A stretch of 64,000 nt of DNA, from the NCBI GenBank assembly GCA_947624965.1, contig CANQMN010000006.1, forward strand, positions 32,399 to 96,398, written 5' to 3'. The translations under genes and the position numbers were made by a program. A model generated the notes under the pieces. That model was not told where the DNA came from and ran no database searches. It was given only the letters and a program-made list of their open reading frames with translations. Positions 1-6,505 of this stretch are shown here, piece by piece; positions within the stretch are counted from its first letter, which is position 1; the number at the start of each line of letters is the position of its first letter. This stretch comes from an uncultured Clostridia bacterium (lineage in GTDB: Bacteria > Bacillota > Clostridia > Christensenellales > Borkfalkiaceae).

Positions 1-611
1 CGCTTGTGCTTTTTATCCGCCGCTTTGCGGGCGCGCGCCGCCTCTCTCGCCTTCAACTTGTCCTCGCGCGCCTTGGCGCGGGCGTCGTGCTTGCGGCGGC
101 GGAGCGCGATGCGCTCCTTCTTTTCGCGGGCGATCCGCTTCTGCTTTTCCGCCTTGCTTTCGTTTTTCAGCATCTCGCGGCGGGCGGCGCGCTCGGCGCG
201 GCGCTCGACGCGCTTTTCTTTGAGCGCGGCTCTTTTTTCGAGCTTTTTCTGCTTGCGTTCGGCGCGACGCTTGGAGACAAGCTCCCTGTGTTCAAGCTTT
301 TTCTGCTTGATCTCCGCCTTCTTTTCGAGCTTCTTTTGTTTGAGCTCCGCCTTCTTCATGAGCTTTTCTTCCTTCTTTTTTGCCTTTGCCTGCGCCTTGT
401 CGAGGCGCTTCTCCGCGGCGGCGCGCTCCTTCTTTTCCGCCTTCTTTTGATGAGAGATCGGCTTTTTTGCCGTCTTTTTCGCGGGCGCGCGCTTCTTTTG
501 CGTCTTTTTGGGCGCGCCCTCGTTCACGCTTTCCGCCGTGAACTTTTTCTCTTCCACGCGCTCCACCTTTTCCGCTCCGCTGGATACGTTATTTCCTATC
601 TTCTTTTCCAT
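1..611 (-). CDS. Lys/Glu/Arg/Ala-rich coiled-coil protein (partial, cut by window start)
   Basis: An open frame runs from the ATG at 611 to the first base of the window without a stop, so at least 203 residues are present and the C-terminus is missing. A strong ribosome binding site (GGAGGA) sits 3 nt before the ATG, directly after the stop of the SleB gene, so the two are probably co-transcribed. The protein has no signal peptide or membrane segment. It is almost entirely Lys, Arg, Glu and Ala, with repeated blocks such as KKLEKKAE and KKAELKQKK, which predicts a long, highly charged helix or coiled coil. The function is not recognisable; composition alone would also fit a nucleic-acid-binding protein. 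The long plus-strand frames opposite it are shadows of this codon composition. Confidence 0.75.
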   Translation of the reverse strand, partial: MEKKIGNNVSSGAEKVERVEEKKFTAESVNEGAPKKTQKKRAPAKKTAKKPISHQKKAEKKERAAAEKRLDKAQAKAKKKEEKLMKKAELKQKKLEKKAEIKQKKLEHRELVSKRRAERKQKKLEKRAALKEKRVERRAERAARREMLKNESKAEKQKRIAREKKERIALRRRKHDARAKAREDKLKAREAARARKAADKKHK

Positions 612-620
612 ATCTCCTCC

Positions 621-1364
621 TTAAATGGCAAATACGTGTTTGCCGATGACGGTCACCGTTTGGCGGTCGAAGATCCACGCGCTCGTGGCGACCGCGGGAT
701 TATAGTAATACAGGCACCCGTACGTGGGGTCCCAGCCGTTCATGGCGTCGCGCGCGGCGTTGTACGCCGTTTGGTTGGGTTCGAGGTTGATCTGTCCGTC
801 GGTCACCGCCGTGAACGCGCCCTGCTGATAGATGACGCCCGAAATGCTGTTGGGAAAGGACGGGCTCTTTACGCGGTTGATGATGACCGCGCCGATGGCG
901 ACCTGTCCCGTATAGCTCTCTCCCCTGCCTTCCGCATAGATCGCCTTTGCGAGGAGATACAGATCGGACGAGGTATAATTCGACGTACCCGAAGAGGACG
1001 AGCCCGTACTGCCGCCGAGCGCATTGTAAGAACTGTTCATGCCCAGCGCCTTGTAGGTCGCCCTGCCGACCACGCCGTCCGCGGTGAGCCCGTTCTTTTT
1101 CTGAAACGCGATCACCGCCTTCTTCGTTCCCGAGCCGAATATCCCGTCCACGGCTCCCGTGTAATAGCCCCATTGTTTCAATCTGCGCTGGACTTCTTTC
1201 ACTTCGTTTCCCGTGCTTCCCTGACGGAGAACGGCGGTTTCGACGATAGCAGTCTGCGCCGTATCGGCTGTCGTCTCGCGGGAAGCGGTATATGCCGCAA
1301 CGCCCGTTGCCGCGCCCGCGGAGAGCGCAAGCGTCAACGCGCCGATTGCCAAAATCTTCTTCAT
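621..1364 (-). CDS. sleB: SleB-type cell wall hydrolase with peptidoglycan-binding domain
   Basis: 247 residues. An N-terminal signal peptide (about 1-24) is followed by a PG_binding_1 domain (about 47-108, with the typical GSTGNEVKEVQRRL and DGIFGSGTKKAV segments), a Ser/Gly linker, and a Hydrolase_2/SleB domain (about 133-247). The catalytic glutamate should be E145 in the AIYAEGRGE motif, and the domain ends with the family-typical VIGKHVFAI. SleB enzymes are lytic transglycosylases that degrade spore cortex during germination; paralogues such as CwlJ-type proteins also act on peptidoglycan. The AGGAGG ribosome binding site lies 7 nt before the ATG. The gene sits just downstream of spoIIR, which supports a sporulation or germination role. 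It is followed immediately by the Lys-rich gene. Confidence 0.9.
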   Translation of the reverse strand: MKKILAIGALTLALSAGAATGVAAYTASRETTADTAQTAIVETAVLRQGSTGNEVKEVQRRLKQWGYYTGAVDGIFGSGTKKAVIAFQKKNGLTADGVVGRATYKALGMNSSYNALGGSTGSSSSGTSNYTSSDLYLLAKAIYAEGRGESYTGQVAIGAVIINRVKSPSFPNSISGVIYQQGAFTAVTDGQINLEPNQTAYNAARDAMNGWDPTYGCLYYYNPAVATSAWIFDRQTVTVIGKHVFAI

Positions 1365-1435
1365 AAGAACCTCCTATGCGCAATGTGTGCATTGGAATAA
1401 TTTTTATGCGAAATTCGGCGAAAGGCGCAAAAGAA

Positions 1436-1470
1436 GCCCCGATTTTCCCGCCGAAATGGAAAATCGGGGC
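1436..1470 (-). terminator. Intrinsic terminator after spoIIR
   Basis: A 13-bp perfect inverted repeat (1436-1448 and 1458-1470) with a 9-nt loop lies 12 nt after the spoIIR stop. On the minus strand it is followed by the T-rich sequence TTCTTTTG. Confidence 0.8.
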
Positions 1471-1481
1471 AATGGGTGCCG

Positions 1482-2009
1482 TTATTCGCCGAAGAACGAC
1501 CGTATGAGCTCGGCGATCTTGCTCTTGTATACGACGGGAACGTTCCCTCCCGTAAAGCACAGCGGGGGATAGACGACGCACCACCAGTTGTCTCCCTCGC
1601 CCGCGCCGAGCTCGACGATGAGCGCGTCGTACACGCCCGCGGGGAGCGTAACGTTCTCATAGACGCGCGTGGGGAACTCCTCCCGGCGGAGCGACGCGCG
1701 CGCCCCGTAGAAGAAGCCGTTCGCTTCGAGCGTGCGCGCGGCGACCTTCTCCGCCGCGGGAAGTTGCTCCCCGATGCGGGAAAGCGCCTCCTCCTTGCCC
1801 GTGCACTGCGCCGCCGTCGGCGCAAGGAATTTCACGATCTCGTCCCGCACGAGATATTTTACGCGCTGATCTTCCTCGCTGTTGGAATTTGCGCGGATGT
1901 GGATGCGCAGATAGGAGGAACCGTCCCCCGCGTTCTCCCCGCCCGCAAAGGCGAACGCGAATCCGAAGAGCGCAACGACGAGCGCCGCGACGACCAATGC
2001 TTTCTTCAT
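1482..2009 (-). CDS. spoIIR: Stage II sporulation protein R
   Basis: 175 residues, with a hydrophobic secretion signal (about 4-22). The family hallmarks are all present: the LRIHIRANSNSEEDQRVKYLVRD segment early in the mature part and the NWWCVVYPPLCF motif near the C-terminus. SpoIIR is made in the forespore under sigma F, is secreted into the intermembrane space, and triggers SpoIIGA to process pro-sigma E in the mother cell. Length fits the shorter family members. Upstream, on the minus strand, GTATA, 15 nt, then GTCCATAAC loosely resembles a sigma F promoter, but this is a weak match. The ribosome binding site GGAGGTT is embedded in the 3' arm of a terminator-like hairpin (2016-2042). 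Its presence is the best evidence in the window for an endospore former. Confidence 0.95.
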   Translation of the reverse strand: MKKALVVAALVVALFGFAFAFAGGENAGDGSSYLRIHIRANSNSEEDQRVKYLVRDEIVKFLAPTAAQCTGKEEALSRIGEQLPAAEKVAARTLEANGFFYGARASLRREEFPTRVYENVTLPAGVYDALIVELGAGEGDNWWCVVYPPLCFTGGNVPVVYKSKIAELIRSFFGE

Positions 2010-2015
2010 AAAAAA

Positions 2016-2042
2016 TAACCTCCGCTTTTCCTGCGAAGGTTA
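2016..2042 (-). terminator. Terminator-like hairpin that contains the spoIIR ribosome binding site
   Basis: On the minus strand TAACCTTCGC (2042-2033) pairs with GCGGAGGTTA (2025-2016), one mismatch, and is followed by a run of six T just before the spoIIR ATG. It can end transcription from the mmcQ-like gene, and its 3' arm is the spoIIR Shine-Dalgarno sequence. Confidence 0.6.
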
Positions 2043-2076
2043 TGGACGGATGATCGAATTTTTATACCTTAACGAA

Positions 2077-2730
2077 TTATTTTGCAAGAAAGCGGCTCTC
2101 CTCCACGAGCCCGAGGAGCTCCTCCGCGGAAAACGTCCCGTCGAGAAGCACGGTCGCCCAGTGCTTTTTGTTCATGTGCCACCCGCGGAAGAAACGCTTT
2201 CCGTCCACAAGGAGATCCAGCTCCTCGGGCGCCATGCGCACGTCGAGGATCTCGGCGCGCCCCTCGCCCGCCGCCCCGAGCTTTTCCCGCTCCGTCGTGA
2301 GGACGGCGGCGTACCACTTTTGGTTGTCCTTTCGGCGGAACACCGCGTTGTCGGGGAATTTTTCCCAAAGATATTCGGGCTCGTCGCCGTATTTTTCCCG
2401 CACGAGTTCGATGAGCTCCTTCGTCTGGGCGAAGCGGAACACGTCTTTCACGAAGCAGTTCTTCGCGATCTCGCCGAGCGCGGCGCGATACGCCGCGCGC
2501 ACGCTCCCCACAAATTCCCCCTCCGCCGCCTCGACGAGATGGAGGGTATACGGCTCTTCCGAGAGCGCGTCGGTGAGCGAAGTTTTCACCGCGCCGCCCG
2601 CAATTTCGACGTCGAGCAGAAACGCGCCGTCCAAAATTTCGGTGCGGAAACGGAGCGCGCCGCCCTCCTCGACGAAACCGTATGCTTTCAGCCGCCCCAC
2701 GTCGGGCGACATGTCCCGAAAGAGTTCCAT
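2077..2730 (-). CDS. MmcQ/YjbR family protein with extra N-terminal domain
   Basis: 217 residues, no signal peptide. The C-terminal half (about 110-217) matches the MmcQ/YjbR fold: a YLWEKFPDNAVFRRKDNQKWYA segment, then RMAPEELDLLVDG and GWHMNKKHWATVLLDGTFS. Members adopt a double-wing fold and are called DNA-binding by structural similarity only; a biochemical role is not established. The first about 100 residues form a separate alpha/beta region found in two-domain members. The ATG directly follows the mnmA stop, with GGAGGT inside the mnmA end, so it is translationally coupled to mnmA. The terminator-like hairpin before spoIIR ends this unit. Confidence 0.8.
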   Translation of the reverse strand: MELFRDMSPDVGRLKAYGFVEEGGALRFRTEILDGAFLLDVEIAGGAVKTSLTDALSEEPYTLHLVEAAEGEFVGSVRAAYRAALGEIAKNCFVKDVFRFAQTKELIELVREKYGDEPEYLWEKFPDNAVFRRKDNQKWYAAVLTTEREKLGAAGEGRAEILDVRMAPEELDLLVDGKRFFRGWHMNKKHWATVLLDGTFSAEELLGLVEESRFLAK

Positions 2731-3819
2731 TCAAACCTCCGCGCCGAACGTCTCCTCTATGACGCCGCCGCCGAGGCACTGCGTCCCGTCGTAAAGGACG
2801 GCGTACTGCCCCTCCGTTACGGCGCGCTGGGGAACGTCGAAGAAAAGATCCAGCGTGTTTTCCCCCGTCCGCACGGCGCGCACTCCCTGCTCGCCCTGCC
2901 GATAGCGGAACTTCGCATAGCAGGAGAACTTTTCCTCTCGCGGCGGGAAGGGAATGAAGTTCATGCCCGAGACGCGGCACCCCCGCGAATAGAGCGGGGT
3001 CTCGTCTCCGTGCGAGACGTAGAGCGCGTTGTTCGCGACGTCCTTTTTCACGACGAACCAACGTCCCTCTTCGCCCTTCCGCCCGCCGAGGTCGAGCCCC
3101 CTGCGCTGTCCGAGCGTGTAATACATCAGCCCGAGGTGTTCGCCCACCTCTTCCCCGTCAAGCGTGAAGATTTTCCCCGGCTTCGCGGGAAGATATCCCT
3201 GCAAAAACTTGCGGAAATTGCGCTCGCCGATAAAACAGATGCCCGTGGAGTCCTTTTTGCGCGCCGTCGCCAGCCCGTTTTTGCGGGCGATCTCGCGCAC
3301 TTCCGCCTTTTTGAGGGACGCGAGCGGAAAGAGAACGTCTTTGAGCTGCGCCTGCGAGAGTTGGTTGAGAAAATACGTTTGGTCCTTCCCCGCGTCCGCC
3401 GCTTTGAGGAGGCGGTGCACGCCGTTTTCGTGCGAGGCGCCGCAATAGTGCCCCGTCGCAACGAAGTCCGCGCCGAGCTCCCGCGCGTAGTCGAGGAAGG
3501 GACCGAATTTAATCTCGCGGTTGCACAGAACGTCGGGATTGGGCGTTCTGCCCGCCGCGTATTCTTCGAGAAAGTGCGAAAACACGCGTTCGAGATATTC
3601 CTTGGAAAAATCGACGGAATAATAGGGAATGTCGAGCATTCCGCACACGCGCACGACATCATCGAAGTCGGCGTCCGCGGTGCACGCGCCGTTGCCGTCG
3701 CGCTCCTCCCAATTCCGCATGAAGAGCCCCACGACGCGGTATCCCGCCTCTTTGAGAAGAAGCGCGGCGACCGAGCTGTCCACCCCGCCGCTCATGCCGA
3801 CGACGACCGTTCCGTTCAT
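2731..3819 (-). CDS. mnmA: tRNA-specific 2-thiouridylase MnmA
   Basis: 362 residues from the ATG at 3819, chosen because GGGAGGAG lies 5 nt upstream; a longer frame to 3867 would add 16 residues that are not family-like. MnmA uses ATP and persulfide sulfur to make 2-thiouridine at position 34 of tRNA-Lys, tRNA-Glu and tRNA-Gln. Visible features are the PP-loop SGGVDSS (10-16), catalytic C99 in NPDVLCN, and the second cysteine C195 in STGICFIGER. The central adapter and C-terminal beta-barrel are full length. It is co-transcribed with the MmcQ-like gene. Confidence 0.95.
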   Translation of the reverse strand: MNGTVVVGMSGGVDSSVAALLLKEAGYRVVGLFMRNWEERDGNGACTADADFDDVVRVCGMLDIPYYSVDFSKEYLERVFSHFLEEYAAGRTPNPDVLCNREIKFGPFLDYARELGADFVATGHYCGASHENGVHRLLKAADAGKDQTYFLNQLSQAQLKDVLFPLASLKKAEVREIARKNGLATARKKDSTGICFIGERNFRKFLQGYLPAKPGKIFTLDGEEVGEHLGLMYYTLGQRRGLDLGGRKGEEGRWFVVKKDVANNALYVSHGDETPLYSRGCRVSGMNFIPFPPREEKFSCYAKFRYRQGEQGVRAVRTGENTLDLFFDVPQRAVTEGQYAVLYDGTQCLGGGVIEETFGAEV

Positions 3820-3894
3820 TCGCGCTCCTCCCGAAAAATTTTTCTCTATTTTACCATATTCCCGCAAAAATATAAAGCATTTTTTCCAAAGATA

Positions 3895-3903
3895 TGTTAT
3901 AAT
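3895..3903 (+). promoter_or_regulatory. Extended -10 promoter for tRNA-Arg
   Basis: TGTTATAAT at 3895-3903 is a perfect extended -10 element 52 nt before the tRNA. No good -35 hexamer is seen. Confidence 0.55.
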
Positions 3904-3955
3904 GGAGAAGATTTTACGGCGCGCCGCCTTTGCCGCGGCGCTTCCGCAGAGATAT

Positions 3956-4032
3956 GTGTCCGTAGCTCAGTTGGATAGAGCGCAAGCCTCCGGAGCTTGA
4001 GGCCGCAGGTTCGACTCCTGTCGGGCACACCA
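3956..4032 (+). tRNA. tRNA-Arg (anticodon CCG)
   Basis: A 77-nt cloverleaf with encoded CCA. The acceptor stem pairs GTGTCCG with CGGGCAC (one G-U), the D stem is GCTC/GAGC, the anticodon stem is CAAGC/GCTTG with loop CTCCGGA (anticodon CCG, reading CGG), and the T arm contains GGTTCGACT. The last 19 nt of this gene are repeated twice downstream. Confidence 0.95.
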
Positions 4033-4066
4033 AAACAGGACAGGCTTTTTGCCTGTCCTGTTTTGG
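4030..4066 (+). terminator. Terminator of tRNA-Arg
   Basis: A perfect 16-bp inverted repeat (4030-4045 and 4051-4066) with a TTTTT loop. The upstream arm begins with the CCA end of the tRNA, and the downstream arm ends in TTTTGG. Confidence 0.75.
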
Positions 4067-4137
4067 TACGTTCAAGGAGGCGAACCTGCGGTTCGACCGC
4101 CCGAGGTTTCTATTTGTGCTACCAAGGGCGGCACAAG

Positions 4138-4684
4138 CGCCATCGGCGCGAAGTACTCCTGTCGGGCACACCAAAATTCCCGAACAGCTTCCGCTGTTCG
4201 GGAATTTTGTATTTGCACAAGGAGGCGAACCGTAGGTTCGACCGCCCCTCGTCGCCGCACGCGTGCTCTTTACGCTTTTCTGGCGAAAAGGCTCTTTTTG
4301 CCCGCGGCGTCTCCTCTTCCCAAAAAATCTTTGCTGCGCAAATCTTTTTCGGGAGCCCTGTTCTCTACCAAGGGCGGCACACCCCGCCCGCACTATTTTC
4401 GACTAAGGGCGGCACAAGCCGAAGGCGCAGTAGCGACCATCGGCGCGAAGTACTCCTGTCGGGCACACCAAAATTCCCGAACAGCTTTCGCTGTTCGGGA
4501 ATTTTGTATTTGCGAAAGGAGGCGAACCGTAGGTTCGACCGCCCCTCGTCGCCGCACGCGCGCTTTTTACGCTTTTCTGGCGAAAAGGCTCTTTTTGCCC
4601 GCGGCGTCTCCTCTTCCCCAAAAATCTTTGCTGCGCAAATCTTTTTCGGGAGCCCTGTTCTCTGCCAAGGACGGCACGCCCCGC
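4138..4684. repeat. Two direct repeats of about 250 bp carrying tRNA-Arg tails and hairpins
   Basis: Copy 1 spans about 4138-4387 and copy 2 about 4435-4684, with a constant offset of 297 bp and only scattered substitutions. Each copy contains, in order, the last 19 nt of tRNA-Arg (4155-4173 and 4452-4470), a 17-bp perfect hairpin starting in that CCA (4172-4209 and 4469-4506), an imperfect GGCGAACC/GGTTCG palindrome, and an AAAGATT/AATCTTT type imperfect hairpin near the end. A shorter, diverged third unit lies at about 4067-4137. No protein is encoded: frames here are shadows. This accounts for the gene-free stretch between tRNA-Arg and the GH2 gene. Confidence 0.85.
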
Positions 4685-4701
4685 TCAAACAAATGTCTAT
4701 C

Positions 4702-4730
4702 AAAACAGGGCAGCGTTTCCGCTGCCCTGT
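4702..4730 (-). terminator. Terminator of the GH2 gene and carbohydrate operon
   Basis: An 11-bp perfect inverted repeat (4705-4715 and 4720-4730) lies 22 nt after the GH2 stop and is followed on the minus strand by TTTTG. Confidence 0.75.
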
Positions 4731-4752
4731 GTTCTTTCCGGAAACGGGTCCG

Positions 4753-6495
4753 CTATCTGCGCTTCCCCTCCGTTAAAATTTTCACCGTTTCGCAATCGAA
4801 TTTCGGCGTTCTGTCCGCGTAGAGAAGTCCGTTCACTTCCTGCTGGACGTCGGTGAGCTGCGTGTAGCAGAACCCGCGAAGATCGGGGTGCGCGTAGATC
4901 CCCTGCATGAGATTTTCGTACCGCGTGTAGAACGCTTCGTCGCTCGACGCGCCGTCATTATAACCCCAGTTGCCGTTTTTCGTCTCCTCCGCCTTGGCGA
5001 TGCCGCCGAATTCGGTGAGCAGAACGGGCTGTCCCGCATACTTACAGCCGTACGCCATCAGCCGCCGCGTCTGCGGATACAGATCGTCGTAGCGGTCGGG
5101 GCGGTACTTTTCGGCGAACGCCGCGCTGTCGTACGCGTAATCGTGAATGCCGAGGATATCCGTCGTCTCGGGGCTCTCCCAGCCGTCGTTGCAGGAGACG
5201 AGCCGCGTCGCGTCCAACGACTTCGTCATGTAATAGAGCGAGCGGGCAAAATTCTGTTGCGCCGCGTCGGAAGCGATGTTGCGCACGCCCCAGCTCTCGT
5301 TGAGCGGGACATAGGCGATGACGCTCGCAAAGACGCCCGCCTCGCGCACGATATCCGCCCATTCCGAAGCGATGCGCTTCTCCTCCTCCGCGCAGAAGTG
5401 ATAGGCGGAGGGCATTTCGCACCACGTGAGAAAGCCCAGCTCGTCCGCATAATAGTAGAAATAGGGGTCCTCGAATTTCTGATGTTTCCGCGCGCCGTTG
5501 AAGCCCATCGACATGGCGAGCTCGATATCCTTTTTCAACGCCTCCGCACTGGGGGGCGTGAGCCCGCTCTCCCGCCAATAGCCTTGGTCGAGGATGAGCC
5601 GCTGATAGAGCGGCGCGTTGTTGAGGACGATCTTATTGCCGTCCGCGACGAGTTTGCGGATGCCGAAGCGCGTCTTTGCGCTGTCCGCCGCGCGCCCGCC
5701 GCAATAGAGGCGGAAAACGGCGTCGAAGAGCGCGGGATGTTCGGGCTGCCATGTGTAATCGGCGTCTACGCAGTTGCATTCGTTCAGTTTGAACGAATAG
5801 CGCGTGCGCTTCCCGTCCAGCGAGAAGCGCGCCGTCTTGACGTGCTTCCCCTTGAAGGAAATTTCGATCTCCGCTTCATCCGCGAGCCCGCGCGACGTTA
5901 CGATCTCTCCCGAGACGGATGCGCTGTCGTAATCGGCGAACAGGGTGTGCGAGACGATGCAGTCCTCCCCCACCCAGTCGATCCATACGCTCTGCCACAG
6001 CCCCGTGTTGGGAATGTACCAGCACGAAAACCGTTCGCCCGTCCAGCTCTGTTTCCCGCGCGGAACGGCGGGATCGAGGGGGTCGAAGCACCGCACGACG
6101 AGCGCGTTCTCGCCGCGCGGCTTCATATACTTCGTGATGTCCGCCGAAAACGGGGTAAAGCCGCCCGTATGGGTGAGAACGTGCTTGCCGTTCACCCATA
6201 CATCCGTCCGATAGTCCGCCCCGTTGAAGCACAGGAGCGCGCGCCGCCCCGCCTTTGTGGGGAAGGTCCGCCTGTACCAGACGATCTCATGCACCGCCTT
6301 GTCGCCGATCCCGCTCGCCTCGTACTGATAGCTAAACGGGACGACGATGGAGAGCGGAAGGCGCACTTTGCCCGTATCGTATCCTTTTGCGAGCCCCTCG
6401 TCCGTGTCGTCGAAGGCAAATTCCCACACGCCGTTGAGGGCGAGCCAATCCTGCCGCCGAAACTGCGGACGGGGGTACTCTGTTCTCTGCCACAT
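4753..6495 (-). CDS. Glycoside hydrolase family 2 enzyme
   Basis: 580 residues, cytoplasmic (no signal peptide). It has the GH2 order: N-terminal sugar-binding jelly roll (about 15-180), immunoglobulin-like domain (about 180-285) and a TIM barrel (about 285-580). The acid/base residue should be E400 in PLNESWG and the nucleophile E495 in LLTEFGG. GH2 enzymes are retaining exo-glycosidases, for example beta-galactosidase, beta-glucuronidase or alpha-L-arabinosidase; specificity cannot be read from the sequence, though linkage to two GH43 enzymes suggests side-chain sugars of plant polysaccharides. It is the last gene of the operon, only 10 nt after the GH43 stop, with AAGGAGAG before the ATG, and probably cleaves imported oligosaccharides. 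Confidence 0.88.
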   Translation of the reverse strand: MWQRTEYPRPQFRRQDWLALNGVWEFAFDDTDEGLAKGYDTGKVRLPLSIVVPFSYQYEASGIGDKAVHEIVWYRRTFPTKAGRRALLCFNGADYRTDVWVNGKHVLTHTGGFTPFSADITKYMKPRGENALVVRCFDPLDPAVPRGKQSWTGERFSCWYIPNTGLWQSVWIDWVGEDCIVSHTLFADYDSASVSGEIVTSRGLADEAEIEISFKGKHVKTARFSLDGKRTRYSFKLNECNCVDADYTWQPEHPALFDAVFRLYCGGRAADSAKTRFGIRKLVADGNKIVLNNAPLYQRLILDQGYWRESGLTPPSAEALKKDIELAMSMGFNGARKHQKFEDPYFYYYADELGFLTWCEMPSAYHFCAEEEKRIASEWADIVREAGVFASVIAYVPLNESWGVRNIASDAAQQNFARSLYYMTKSLDATRLVSCNDGWESPETTDILGIHDYAYDSAAFAEKYRPDRYDDLYPQTRRLMAYGCKYAGQPVLLTEFGGIAKAEETKNGNWGYNDGASSDEAFYTRYENLMQGIYAHPDLRGFCYTQLTDVQQEVNGLLYADRTPKFDCETVKILTEGKRR

Positions 6496-6505
6496 GGCTC
6501 TCTCC

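Noticed and set aside
6..1400. A 464-codon plus-strand frame at the window start.
   Set aside because: It crosses the Lys-rich gene and sleB on the other strand, has no ribosome site, and its composition reflects the complement of those genes.
1365..1435. A sigma G or sigma K promoter in front of sleB.
   Set aside because: Only loose CATA-like matches were found and the spacing did not fit a consensus convincingly.
4138..4684. Insertion sequence or CRISPR array behind tRNA-Arg.
   Set aside because: There is no transposase, no short regular repeat-spacer pattern and only two long copies; a duplicated hairpin cassette explains it better.
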